This document shows, in pieces, positions 26,156-38,515 of a stretch of DNA of 64,000 nt. The stretch lies in the NCBI GenBank assembly GCA_013398175.1, contig VZRZ01002000.1, positions 83,140-147,139 of the forward strand, read 5' to 3'. Made by a program: the position numbers and the translations under genes. Position 1 is the stretch's first letter, and every line of letters begins with the position of its first letter. The notes under the pieces were generated by a model. It saw only the letters and a list, made by a program, of their open reading frames with translations. It did not search any database and was not told where the DNA came from. Source of the DNA: Climacteris rufus (taxonomy: Eukaryota > Chordata > Aves > Passeriformes > Climacteridae).

Positions 26156-26320
26156 CTGTGAAAGGCATCACAGCCCATCAGTCCCGGGGGGATGTATCTG
26201 AGGGTGCAGAACAAACTCTATTTATCCTTTGCCTTTTGCAAATTCAAAAGTCAGGCATAATTATTCCCAAGTGTCTCCAGTCACACTGGTGGCTGCCGGG
26301 GAGCTCCTCTGGCTCTGCAA
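26156..26320 (-). other. ARHGAP32: Candidate alternative first exon of ARHGAP32
   Basis: This is inferred from the sequence; I do not know of an annotation for it. A consensus donor CACAG|GTAAAG sits at 26156/26155. An ATG at 26178-26176 opens MGCDAFH plus two bases (AG). Joining it to the exon starting at 25226 (G TTA TCC) gives MGCDAFHR followed by LSFTKGHFPKM, in the same frame as the main transcript. The start codon context has G at +4 but C at -3, so it is only moderate. The 5' limit is placed about 25-30 bases below the TATA-like element at 26350-26344 and is uncertain by tens of bases. A short upstream frame from the ATG at 26323-26321 stops at 26261, and another tiny ATG frame follows. 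The product would lack the acidic N-terminal segment and keep the PX domain onward. Confidence 0.42.
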
Positions 26321-26343
26321 CATGCTCCTGCTTCTGCTGAAGC

Positions 26344-26383
26344 TATTATAGACTCCTATAGATATTCCATGTGCTGAGCCAAT
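26344..26383 (-). promoter_or_regulatory. Candidate TATA/CCAAT promoter inside the ARHGAP32 2-kb intron
   Basis: On the minus strand an ATTGG (inverted CCAAT box, 26383-26379) lies about 30 bases upstream of TATAATA (26350-26344), a classical spacing. A second TATA-like stretch (CTATAGGAGTC) lies between them. Further upstream a perfect 13-base palindrome, AGATGCAGCATCT (26436-26448), overlaps a CATCTG E-box. Downstream is a good splice donor at 26155. Together these suggest tissue-specific initiation, but no expression evidence is available from sequence alone. Confidence 0.4.
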
Positions 26384-27218
26384 GAGATTGTCATTATCTA
26401 GCTCTCTCTTCCCACGGGGATACAAGTGGGAAGTGAGATGCAGCATCTGGCTGCTCAGCACTGGAACGAAAAGCCACTTCCCTCTCAGCAGAGCACCACG
26501 GAGGGGTGAGCTGAAGGCTCAGATCCATCAATCTCGGGGAGCTCTGCTCCTCAAGTCAGCATTTTTAGCAAAGTAATATTGATTATTTCTGATCCCAGTT
26601 GCTGCAAGCATAATCACTTAGTTTACAGTCTCTGGGAGACAATCAGAGACAGAAATACAGCATATGGGAAAAAAAAACCTGAGAGATCAGAGAAGAAAAA
26701 ATATCCCTTAAAAGGGAAAATCGTGGAAAATCCATTCAAATGAAGTTATACAGGGCAGAATGCAAAAATAAAAGACGAAAAAAATCATATAAAAAATACA
26801 TCTAGGCCACCCACTTGTCCTGGTTTAGCTTTACAGAGCACAGGAAGACAGGGAAAATTATCTCATTTATACATTACCCAGGCTTCTCTTTGGATTTTTC
26901 TCTATGTATGTCCTATTTGTTGGGTTTTTTTAATTAATCACGTTCAAGAAGAAATCACACACAAAAAAATTAAAAATACTGTAATATTATGGTTCAAATC
27001 TCTACCAAGCTTTGCTTCTAAGGCCAGAAAGAGGTGAGAGATCCAGAGAAGCTCTCACATCCCCAGCTTTAGGCTCCTTTAGGTAGCACTGACTTTGCTT
27101 CACATGGATTTTGGTTGCTCTGATGAAGAGACACCATCACAGATTGTTGCTGAACGCCCTGTATGACATCCAGAACTCAGCACAGCAAAACCAGAATGCC
27201 AGGCAAGGCAGCTCTTAC

Positions 27219-27310
27219 TTTTTGACGTTCTTGACCTTCATGCTGGCCGTGCTGCCGCAGGAGCGCAGCGGCAGCTCCCCCGCGATGTCGGGAACGTCGG
27301 CGCCTCTGGC
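27219..27310 (-). CDS. ARHGAP32: ARHGAP32 coding exon ('ARGADVPDI...CGSTASMKVKNVK')
   Basis: This is the second visible ARHGAP32 exon, 92 nt long: 30 codons plus two bases (AA) of a lysine codon. It reads ARGADVPDIAGELPL, then RSCGSTASMKVKNVK. The upstream exon ends exactly on the methionine codon, and human has SAM-ARGAD across the same junction, so order and phase agree. The acceptor is TGTCTCCTGCAG|GCC (AG at 27312-27311) and the donor is AA|GTAAGAGC (GT at 27218-27217). The encoded stretch lies before the PX domain and is probably unstructured and basic at its end. The exon is much richer in G, C and CpG than its flanks. Several differences from the human sequence as I remember it (P to A, T to P, K to R) go toward GC-rich codons. 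Confidence 0.95.
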
Positions 27311-28767
27311 CTGCAGGAGACAGCAAAGGCAAGGGGGTTACACGGGGGCTGCAGCCTCTGGGCTCTGCCTGCTCTGCTCTGCAGGGCGCTACAAAGCCCA
27401 ATTCTGCCTTTTCCCGGGGAAAACTGACCCTCGGATTGGGATCTTGGGTGTGATGATCTCCTCCTGCCCCAAGCCTTGCTAATTCTTGGCAGCGACTGTG
27501 AAATCCAGTATTTAACCCATTGCCACTTCTGGTTTCTAAAGCAGAGATTTTCAGAGGTGGGAGTGAAACAGATATTCCCAAACTCTATACTTGGACTCCT
27601 CATTAAGTACTTGATTTTCCAGACATCTCTGCATTTAGATTGAGGCAGAGGCACTGGAAGAAGCTGGACAGCTCACATAGTGGAAAACAAGTTAATGACA
27701 GCTCCTTATATGTGGGAGGTGAACTTGTAAAATAGATGTTTGAAACTACTGGTTTAAGTGCTTGAGGATATTAAAATTCCTTGATCACTAAAATTCATTT
27801 ACTTCAGCGAGGCCATAACTCCAAACTCCCTCCTTTCTGCTCTGTCATATTTCCCCATCCTCTCCTTCCTCCAGCTGCATTTTCCTAAGCCGTGAGCTCT
27901 GCTGGGGTTGGGTTCTCCATCACAGGGGACACAAACACTCATGTCCATGGGTTTCTCCTGCTGTGCTCCACAGCAATGAGGGGTTTCAGTGAGGCTTTTA
28001 TGGAGAGAGCAGTGATCAAACAGCAACACCAGCACAGACTTCACAGAGCACAAGGAGAAAAACACTGATGCTGGCCAGAGATTGCCCATTAGTGATGTGG
28101 GTGAGACCAGCTGAACGAGCTTTTTTCTGCTTTATACAATGCATTAAAAACATGAATAATACCCCAAAGAGTGAATGCTCAAACAAGAGGCAGTTCAGTT
28201 TCTTCTCTTACAGGCCTGGAACAAAGAAGTATTCCATCAAATCCCTTTTCTACTCTGACAGGAGTAAACAGATGATTGCCCTGATGTCACATCAGTCCCA
28301 ATGGTCCAACAGAAGATCTCTGAACAGAGCTGGATCTGTCCCAAAGCTGTGACTGATAACACAACACAGCTGCACTCTGCAGTGTAAAATATGAAAAAAT
28401 TGGTCCCCACCCCCAAAACGTTACAGTTGGACCACCACAACCCAAGCTGGCAGCCCATGTGTGGGATGAACACTGGGGGAGCATTTGTCACCCCTCCCTG
28501 AAGCTCCCATTTCACCCTGACATGGGTTACCTGTACCTGTGCTCACCACACCACTGGAGCTGCAGGGAATAAATCCACATCATTCCCCCTGCCTGTTTTC
28601 ATCAGCCAGGAGCAGCAGTGCCAGAGAGGGAGGGATCCAAACCCCTTAAATCCAGACAGGCCCAGCGGGGAGGCTACAACTGAATTATCTCATGAGGGTC
28701 CTGCTACAGAAACCAGGTACACTCTGGTACTTCAGGTCCATCCCCCTGCTTCAGACAGTGGGAGGAG

Positions 28768-29158
28768 AATGCCAGGATGGTTTGGTTTGGAAGGGACCTT
28801 AAAGCTCATCCCATCCCCTGCCATGGGCAGGGACACCTCCCACTGTCCCAGGCTGCTCCAAGCCTTGTCCAACCTGGCCTTGGGCACTTCCAGGGATCCA
28901 GGGGCAGCCACAGCTTCTCTGGGCACCCTGTGCCAGGGCCTTCCCACCCTCACAGGGCAGAACTTCTTCCCAATATCCCATCTATCCCTGTCTTCTGGCA
29001 GTGGGAAGCGCTCCCCCCTCGCCCTGTCAGTCCAGCAATCAGGTCACCCCAAGCTTCTCTTCCCCAGGCTGAACAATCCCAGCTCTCCCAGCATTTCCTC
29101 ACAGCAGAGCTGCTCCATCCCTCTGATGCTCCTGCTGCCCCCTCTGGACAAAGCCAAG
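28768..29158 (-). repeat. CR1 LINE 3' fragment, about 390 bp
   Basis: This is a long antisense CR1 piece running from ATGGTTTGGTTTGGAAGGG through GCCATGGGCAGGGACACC and GGGCACCCTGTGCCAGG to the more 5' CCCCAGGCTGAACAATCCC and CCCCCTCTGGACAAAGCC. Confidence 0.93.
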
Positions 29159-30949
29159 CAGGGTGCAGGAGCACCCATTCCCCTGGAGACGGGCTCCAGC
29201 TGTGATGTGACCCTGGCTCGAGGCAGAGGTACAGCATGGACAGCTGCAGTCACCCACCAGCAGCTGCACCCATCCAATTCCTGGTTTTGCCAGCACTGTC
29301 CTTGGAAAAACTGCTCTGGGTGAGCTCCATCCTTTGAGCACCACTGAATAAACCTGAGGTCACTGTGCCAGCTGCACCTTGCAGAGCCCTGGACCTAACC
29401 AGTGCTCTGACCCCCCTGTCCCACAGCTCTGCACAACAGGCACAGGCACTCACCAAAGGAAAACAAGAACAATATTTAATACCCTTATGTAAACCTATCC
29501 TGGGCTGACTGACTCTCACTGAGCACACAATTACTTCAGGGTGTAATATGCCACTTGAGAGTCTCATTGAGAATTTTAGCATTAAGAGGATCACCAATTT
29601 AATAAACCTTACAGGTCTTTTACATAAGAAAATAACTAATTACAAGAATAAATGTGCCATTCCAGTAAGATGCTTTTAGGCCAAGCTGGATGTGCTTGCT
29701 TAATTTTCTAAGGAACAGAATTTCTGTAGGAAGAAAAATAATTTTTCTTCTCCATCAGCAGTAGGAGCTGGTGGGATATGAAAATGGATAAACAATCTGA
29801 CAGAAACCGTGGGCTTCAAGCCAGTTTGCAGCAGTGGGCAGAGACCTCCCTGGATCTGACTCAAAGTGGCGTAGGCAAAACTGACACCTCCAGGAGCCTG
29901 AAATGCCAGCTCCTCTCTTGGCAAAGTTGTATTACCCTCTTCTTCCCAGTGGAGTCATGGCCAAAGCAAGCTGGAAGGCACTGTGTGCCTCTCCCATTTC
30001 CTGTTCCCAGTTAACTGGAGCTGGGTGAGAAGCAAGGCAGGGATTAACTGGGGGGCTCTCCCACCAGAGCTGAGCTCTCTGAACTCTGCTGCAGAACAAG
30101 CACCTCCTCAAGGCTCCCAGCTGAGGGAAAAGGGCAGAATGGTAAGTAAAGGTACAACTAAAGATCTTGTGCAACTAAAGTTTTACTAGGACGTACCAAC
30201 ACCAGAAACAAACTTCATGAGGACACAGATACCAAAAAAGAAACTTACCACAATTTTAAAAACAGTATTACTCCTAAATAACCACAACTCCTTTCCATTC
30301 AAAGCAGATAGACAGCTACATCAAATAGGCTTTATTCACTATTTTGTACCTGTTTTGATCCAAATCTTGGCATGCAGCACATCACCCGAGGTTACTCTCC
30401 CCTCAAAACACAAACAAAACCCTCCAAATGAGATCTGTCATCGTTTGTGCTTTTTGTCACAGTAATTTAATTTTAAAAATCATTTTGAAACAGTTGGATT
30501 ATTTACAACTGAAAATTAGCTACCTGGCATCATCAGTGGCTTCTCACTTCCCTATTCTCTATGCATCACTGTGCTGTGGAAACCTGGTAATTGCAGAGCA
30601 AATCTGTTTATGCAAATTGTTAAGTCCCATTTTCACAGCTGAATGTCACTGCTGCATCAATCTGCTCTGGTCCAAAACTTGGTAAACAAATTAGAGCCCG
30701 ACCCAGAACACAGTGAATCAATTTATCAGGATTCTCATTCCTCTTACCTTTGTAGGGAAGGTTTTTGAGCAATACCACCGAATTCTCCTTCCAAAAGCTG
30801 CACTTGAATCAGCAACAGTTGAGACAATATTGAAGAGCCTCAGCATTTAGTCACAGACACCTGCAGGGACTGCCAGGCAGGGAGATCCCTAAAGCCCTCC
30901 TCTAAGGGGGAGGAAGGAAGCCTGTGTGTCTGTGCCACCCCCAATGGAT

Positions 30950-31330
30950 CACAGAATCATTAAGATCATCAACCATTACCACGTTCACCACTGAACCACA
31001 TCCTTGGGCTCCATATGCACCCATTTTTTGAACACTTCCATACTGCTTCCTGGGCAGCTGTGCCAGGGCTGGGCAGCCCTTGCCAGGAAGAAATTTTCCC
31101 CAACCCCACCCTGAGCCTCCCCTGGCCCAGCCTGAGGCCGTTCCCTCTGCTCCTGTCCCTGTTCCCTGGGAGCAGAGCCCTTTTTCCCCCCTGGCTGCTC
31201 CTCCTGGCAGGAGCTGTGCAGAGCCAGCAGGGCCCCCTGAGCCTCCTTTGCTCCAGGCTGAGCCCCCCCAGCTCCCTCAGGATTCTCCAGCCCCTTCCCA
31301 GCCCCTTCCCTGCCCTGGACACGTCCAAGT
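30950..31330 (-). repeat. CR1 fragment, second subfamily, about 380 bp
   Basis: GATCACAGAATCATTAAGATC, then CACCCATTTTTTGAACACTTCC, CCTGGGCAGCTGTGCCAGGG, and AGCCTCCCCTGGCCCAGCC. It differs from the dominant subfamily and is GC-rich, which produces long spurious frames. Confidence 0.85.
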
Positions 31331-33181
31331 GTTGCTCCTAAACTGCCTGGGAATCCGAGAGCTCTCACAAATCGGGCGGTTTACTTAAAGCATCTGAAAT
31401 TTCTAGTCTTTTTATTTATAGACATGATTTGGAAAACTTCAGCTTTGTGCTCTCTAGCACACAAAACCTTAGTCATAATTTATATCTAACAATTCCACTG
31501 CATAATATGGAAGGATTTTCTCCTCAAAAGTCTCCTTGCATTTATCAGAAAACATGTCAACCTGTCTGCCTCACATGCAGAGATGTAACACAACCTGAAA
31601 ATACTTGTACAATTGAGCACAACAGCCCAGTGAACACGACATGGTAAAGTTTTCACCTTGGTAACCTCAACAGGAGAGAATATTGAACCAGTGCAGAACC
31701 CACAGCCCTCCTGCTGCTGCCTCAGACTTGACTTGTGCTGCCAGAGATGCACAAGAACCCTGGAACCCAACCAGTAATCCCATAGCTGGTTTTCCACAAG
31801 ACTGCAGAAAGAACCCTAAGGAGGTGCCACAGATACAACTCAGCAGGTGACTCAATCCACGTGGATTTCTGAAGGCAGGAATTTAATCCAAGATTATCAT
31901 GAAGCAAGAGTGAACTATTAGGCACTAACATTTATTCATCTTTCTACCGTCACTCTCTCACCAAAACCAGTTTGGATGGATCAGATTGCTTTGGATTCTG
32001 TCAGCACATGGCCTTGTTTCTAAAAACAGCAGAGCTGATTCCAAATGCTGCTTGGTTTCCATGACAATCTTTCCTTTACATCATCATTTCCCCTCGATTT
32101 TCTTGGATGGAAAAAATAAAAAGAGGGAGAAAAAAAAGCAACATTCCCCCCAGAGTTCTCCAAACCCCAAAGTTTTGTTGTAGTTTTATTTCTGGACTGA
32201 AGAACAGCAGAGAACAGAACTGTTGTTTCAAGAGAAGTCATTACTCTGTGGGGAGCAGCAACGCCTTCACTTGGCAGGAGGATGAATGAAGAGGCCTGCA
32301 GTGGGTGTTCATGCACCAGGACATCAACAGCTACCCCAAATTCTGGGTACACAGAGCTGGCTCAGCATCAACTCCTCTACAGAGCTTGCTCTGCAGCACT
32401 AAAAAGAAAATGTCCCCAAAAATCCCTGCTGCCTTTGAGGCTGGCAGGTGATGGCTCCACCAGCAGCGTCCTGCTCACACCCATCAGTGCCCAGGAATTG
32501 GCCTGCAGCACATGAAGGGACAAATGTGCTCCAGTTTAGCTTTGCCCTCCAGCCTTCAACAGCCTGCAGGGAGAGAAAACTCACTCTGCTCTTCCTTCAG
32601 ACATTGGAACGACCATCCTGGTTCTCCACAATAAATAAATCAACGAAGGAAAGGGAAAATGCTTCACTAAACTGAAAGTCACCATGTCTGAGCTACTCCA
32701 AAAAACTCCAAAGAAAGGTCCCAATTCTGCAGCATTTATCCCTAAAAGGATTAAGATGTAGGGAGCACAGCAAGGCTACAACTGGGTGACTGTTTTGAAT
32801 GGCAGAAGTGTATGGGAATGGATGAAGAGACACTATTCAGCCCAAAATGCCAGAGGTACAGGGGCAATACGATGGAAATGCAAATATTTGCCAAGTTCTT
32901 CATATTACAACTTGCCATGGGTTCATTTAGTGGAAGCAAATGAATTTCTCAAGTATTTCCACACAGCATGACTGTGTGACTTGAACACACTGCAGCTATC
33001 TTTTCAGAGCTGTTCAAGATATTTGGACACATTTAAAATGAAAAAGCAACACCTGGTTTAGGTACCCAGGTCTGACAATGCCATCTTAAACAAAAATATG
33101 TGCTTGTTATACTACAGCAGCTTGACCAAAGAGGTTAAAAATAAAACTAAATATCCCCCTCCAATTCTGCACTTCTTAACT

Positions 33182-33352
33182 GCTCAGAGAGGTTGTGGTC
33201 TCCCCATCCCTGGAATTGCCCAAGGCCAGGTTGGACTGGGCTTGGAGCAGCCTGGGAGAGTTGAAAGTGTCCCTGCCCATGGCAAGGGATGGGACTGGAT
33301 GGACTTTAAGGTCCCTGCCAACACAAACCATCCTGTGATTCTGTGATTTTAA
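33182..33352 (+). repeat. CR1 LINE 3' fragment
   Basis: Sense CR1 end: CCAAGGCCAGGTTGGACTGG, GTCCCTGCCCATGGCAAGG, TTTAAGGTCCCTGCC, ending CTGTGATTCTGTGATTTT with the tandem terminal motif intact. Confidence 0.93.
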
Positions 33353-35620
33353 GGATTAATCCTGTGCTGTTCATGTTCTCATCAGCAGAGTGCAGCACAG
33401 GCACATTCAATAACCACCTGGCACAAAGATGTTTTCCAGAATGAGAAACAGTGGAACCTTTTAAATTGTATATTTTTATTTTAATTGAAGTCATCACTTA
33501 GCTCCTTACTTAGTGCAAACATCATTTCTGGTTGGAGGGGTGGTTTAGGTGCAGAGCTCGAGGCCAGGATAGCTCAAGTAACTAGAGGTAGTACTGACTT
33601 TTTAATTTAGCTCTCAGTTTGGGGACTGTGGAATGTGGGGAAACACTTACCCAGAGATGCCTGTAAAATCTCATGGCAACTGAGATAATGGGATAGAGAA
33701 AAGGAGTGAAAAAAATGACAAGTGCTTCCAGTAAGGAAACTTTGAACACTGGGAATGCACATTCTTAATCCCATGTCTAAGAAGTCTGCATTCAATAAAG
33801 ACATTTGAATGTGTATCATTTTTGTGAGTTTAGAACTTTTAATTCCATTTTCCACATTCCCTGTCGATGCTGAATTGCCCCAGCCAGTACTTATTGCATG
33901 GCATGTGTAACAGGGAACTCTTCTCTCTTTTTAAAGGACCACACAGGATGTGCTTTTTCTACTCCCGGTTTCTCCACTCCAAAGCGGGGGAAAAAACAAA
34001 ACAAAAAACCCCAATACTTTAAAGCATTGCCATGAGCTGGCAAATTAAAGGAAACCTCTCATTCCTAAGACTTAGCATCACAGAGGAGTTGGTCCAGGGC
34101 ATCCACTTACCATAGTTTAAAGGATCAGCCTGGAATTAACAAAGAACAAATTCTTAACTATTCATCTACTGTTTTCAAATAAAGATCTGCAGCTCACAGA
34201 TTCATGGGTAAAACCTTCTCCAGCTGCCATGCAAAACCACTGAAGTGGAATCCAAGCCATGGAACAGTTTGGCAGCTGTGAGCACCTCCTTTGGCACTGC
34301 CACTGTCACTGAGGCCAAAACTCACCTCTGCACAGCAGCCTGACTTTGTGTCCTGACAACATTTCCCATGTGAGACACACAGATTTTCACTGATTCTCTG
34401 CATGTGAATTCAATGCACCCAAGGGGTGGTGGTGACTTCCAGCAAAACAGTCCCACACTCGTGTTTTCTTTCACAGAATCAGTAGTTTTAGAGGCTAAAA
34501 CAGGATGCAGCAAACACAAGTGAATGGTTGGCTAGCAAGGGCAGCATTAGCATGATACCTCCCTGAGAGCCCTAAGGTTGGATCTGCCATTCCTACAGAG
34601 AGGCCTGATTACCATTCCCAAAGGCCCAGGAGCTGCAGGGCACAGCACACAGCCTCACACAATGGCACAGTGCCTCAGGAATGTACTTTCTTTAAGGACA
34701 CAAATCCCACATACAATATGCGTGGGAAAGGCAGCCAGGGTTAGAGTCCTGCTTCTGGGCAGCCTACAAAATACATTTTAGAGAACAGCCACAGAAAACA
34801 GAACATCCAATTAGCACAATACTTTTGATTCCAGTTTCTTCTTGGTAGAAAAAAAAGATCCTAAAGATCCCAGCCCCTGTTTGATGCACACAGGGAGGAG
34901 GGGATCCTGATCATGGCTTGGATATAAAAGGACAAGTGGAGCTTTGGGTTGTTATGGCAGGAAGCAATTTCTCACACACAAAATCCAACAGAGGTGGATT
35001 CAGCCTCAAACAAGCAAATCCCACTCTGGTAAGGCCCCTGGCCACAGCCAGTGATTATGCAAATAACAGTGTGATGTGATGTTATAGGTATAAATTGGAT
35101 TAGCAACTCAGGAGCTGTCCCAGTGCAGCAGCAGAAAGATGGGCAAGGTGGAAAAAACAGCAGCCTGACATTCAACCCCAGCAGGTGAGTCAGTACAATT
35201 AACAGAATTTATATTTCTGTGTGTAAAGCCAACCTGGGCTGAACTTTTGTTTATAGAAAAGAGATGTTTCCAATGGCATAAGTACAAAACTGGGAACCAA
35301 TACTGTCCAAAGCCCTGTAACAACACAACAGTGTGACAGTGTGTCTGCCTGTAACATGCAATTTATACCATAAACCGGCCATAAACTTCTGAACAACACA
35401 ACAGAAGAGTCACTTCATTAACTCTCTGTCCAAGGGTTACAGGAAAGCCTGGCCTGTAGGCCAGGCTCCACAGACTGGGCAGGATGCCCCACTCCTGCCT
35501 TCCCACCTGGAGAGGTGACACAAATGTGTCAGCAATGAGCTGGTGTCACTCAGGTGAGGGCAGAACAGGACTTGATGCTACAAGAGCTGGGAAGGTGAAA
35601 AATGACCATGGAGATCCTCT

Positions 35621-35766
35621 GGAGCCAGGCTGGGAGAGCTGGGGGGGCTCACCTGGAGAGGAGAAGGCTCCAGGGAGAGCTCAGAGCCCCTGGCAGGGCC
35701 TAAAGGGGCTCCAGGAGAGCTGGAGAGGGACTGGGGACAAGGGATGGAGGGACAGGACACATCCCC
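35621..35766 (+). repeat. CR1 fragment lacking the 3' tip
   Basis: AGAGCTGGGGGGGCTCACCTGG, then GAGAAGGCTCCAGGGAGAGC, matches the CR1 region that lies 5' of the usual terminal fragment. Compare the start of the element at 42836. Confidence 0.75.
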
Positions 35767-36475
35767 AAGAACATGAACTCTGCAGAAAGTGATGGTGAGA
35801 ACCTTCATCCTCCAAGGAAGTTTTCTTGTATTCATAAAATTATTAGCTAAAAATTAGGGATATTTTTCCCCCTGAAGGTCAATATTTATGGGGGGAAAAA
35901 AACCCAGAGACTGAGACATAAAAACACATGCAGAGAGACATTAACCCCAAACAAATGAAGAAGCCATTCCTAGATGGGTGTGCACCAGCAACACACCAGA
36001 TTATGTGTGCAGCCCAGCCCAGGAGCAGCCAGGGGAGCACATACAAACAGGGAAAATGCTGTGCCACAGCAAAACTCAACAGCTAAAACTTTAATTTCTG
36101 CATCCACACCAAAGAGCAACTTCAGGTCCTTTCAGGCTGGGAATATTTGGTGGCAGAACAAGTCACAGAGTGGACCAAGAACAAACAGACCCTAAAATTT
36201 CTTTTGCACTCTGTGAAACAAAAGGCTCATGAGGAGCACTGCTGGCCTGAGGGCAGGGCTTGTGATAGCCTGGCTTGAAGAGGTAAAGCAAATTTTTTGA
36301 ACTCCCACCCCAATCCTTCAGCCCCAGGCTACTCTCTCCTCCCTCCTCTCATAGCAGCTGCACCTGGTTCAGTGGTTCAGTACAAGTCCCTGAAACAATC
36401 CAGATTCAAAGGGGAAAGCTGAACTTCCTTTGGGGGGTTAGCTCTAAACGAGATGAGTTCACTGATTCACTTCCA

Positions 36476-36625
36476 GCTCTTCATCCCTGGCAGTGTCCAA
36501 GGCCAGGTTGGATGGGGCTTGGAGCAACCTGGGACAGTGGAAGGTGTCCCTGCCCATGGCAGGGGTGGAACAAAATGATCTTCGAGGTTTCTTCCAACCC
36601 AAATCATTTCATGATTCCATGAATA
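36476..36625 (+). repeat. CR1 LINE 3' fragment
   Basis: Sense CR1 end: GTCCAAGGCCAGGTTGGATGG, CCCTGCCCATGGCAGGGG, TTCTTCCAACCCAAATCATT, TTCATGATTCCATGAA. Confidence 0.92.
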
Positions 36626-38369
36626 ATCTGTGCCCTGGCAAGCAGGGTTTTTGATCAAATCCCAAAGAACATCATACAGACCTACACCAACACAGCAGTG
36701 ACCAGTACTGTGCAGCAAGGCACAAGTGGAGGGAATGACTTAAATAACAAAGTCAGGCTAAAGATTACCAACATCTTCAGGGAATAATTCATCACCTTAT
36801 AATTAAGAAGGCTGAATCATGGCGAAAAAATAAATGGCTGCAATCTTCAGAGAGATGAACTCTGGCATGGTTTGTCTCTGGGGGTTAAACTGGGGTGGGG
36901 AATGGAAAGGGACAGATAAGCAAACCAGTGACAACCCCTCAAAAACTGTGTCATCTTTTTCCTGCATTATGGTAACTAAGAAGCCATGAACAATGATTTT
37001 TTACAAGAAATAAAAGCCAATTAAAATCAAACACTTATAAACAAGAGACTTCTTTCCCTTCTCGGATGTTCTACTTTATTTTTAAGCAGCTGGGACTTGG
37101 GAAAAGTGATTGACAGTAATAAATTACAAGTTTTATCTCCCAAATAAGTACATTTCAAACAACTGTGGCATTTCTTGTATTCTAACAACAAAACAAGCAT
37201 AGAAAAATATCAGCTTTGGAATAAAGTGGAAAGGAAAGAGGTGGAGGGTCGTGACAGAGTAATCCTGACTCCAGAGCTCAGGGTAGGGAATAACCTGGAG
37301 TAGCTGCAAGAGCATCCCCAGCACCATGGGAGCAGCACCAGAAGCACCAGCGGCCTGGCTGAGCAAGAATTACCAAGGAAATGCCAAAGAGGAGGCACTA
37401 AAACTGGTGATCATGGTGAACAACAAACTGCACTGATCCAGCCTGAGCAAACTCTAAATCATCCTTTCATTCCTAAATGCTGTATATAAATATATAGCTA
37501 AAGTCTGTATATAAACAGACTTTCAAACAGATATTTAGAAAATGTAATTTTTACCTCCTGGCTCAACACCATAGTGCCAGAGTGCACACACTGTAAAGCC
37601 TGTAAATGGAACCAGAAACTACTGCTGCTATTGCCTATGAAAACGAAATGATTGCTCTGAATTAATACTTCCTGCCAAAAACACAGTATCCATTCTGGTT
37701 TCATTGAACTTATTTAATTGGCAAGCCCAAATGGACACCAACGTGCCCATTAAGTGATTGCCCCAGTTTCCCAAGACTCTCGGGGACAAGCTCCGTGCTG
37801 GAGTCAGCCTGTGAAACCAAAAGGACTCTCCAACCAAGGGGCAGAGAAAGAGCCACACACAGCAACCAAAGCCCTGCCAAAAGCTTAAAGAGGGAAAAAA
37901 ATACTGGATTCATGCAGCAGTAAAAAGGAAAACAAGGTCTGTGGATTGAAAAGGAAATATAGGTTACTGGTGCAATGCCAGAGCAGAACTGCTGTGACCA
38001 AAATATTATTGCAGCCTGGTGTGCTGGACTGTCCCATAACATTTGTGTCAGACCAGTGCCTTTTGTCCACACTTGCTGCACTCCCAGTTCTAACCCATCC
38101 CTAGCCCTGCTGTAGCTGCTCCCCAGCCCAAGCTGCAGCAATTCACATAAAATGCTGCCAGGTGCTGCACAGAGAAGCCATGCTGCAGTTTCTGCAAGAC
38201 TAACACAGTTCTGCCTCACTAATCCAGGCAAGTCAAAAGCCTGGACCTTCAGCAGCACAAAACCAACCTCCAAACATTTTCCACAGTGTCCAAGAAAGGC
38301 AGTGACCCCTCAGACATAAGAGCCAGCAGCCAAATGCTGGAGCAGTCGGGTGGAGAGCAGTCTAGAGCC

Positions 38370-38515
38370 AGGATCTACCAGAGCTCAAGGAGAATTTGGA
38401 CAAACTCTCAGGCACAGGATGGGAGTGTTGGGATGCTTGGCCCTCCCAGGCAGGGACAGGGGTTGGACTGGATGATCCTTGTGTGTCACTCCAAACTCAG
38501 ACATTCCACGATACT
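38370..38515 (+). repeat. CR1-type 3' fragment
   Basis: CTCAGGCACAGGATGGGAGTG, then GGGTTGGACTGGATGATCC and CACTCCAAACTCAGACATTCC, is the sense 3' end of the same CR1 subfamily seen at 14925. Confidence 0.75.

Noticed and set aside
25323..26340. Several 217-320 residue frames on both strands
   Set aside because: They are products of the stop-free 31-bp array. Only the last 28 codons of the 25121-26083 minus frame (plus the completing base) are real ARHGAP32 sequence.
26985..27005. GGTTCAAATC resembling a tRNA T-arm
   Set aside because: No acceptor stem, anticodon arm or D-arm could be paired around it.
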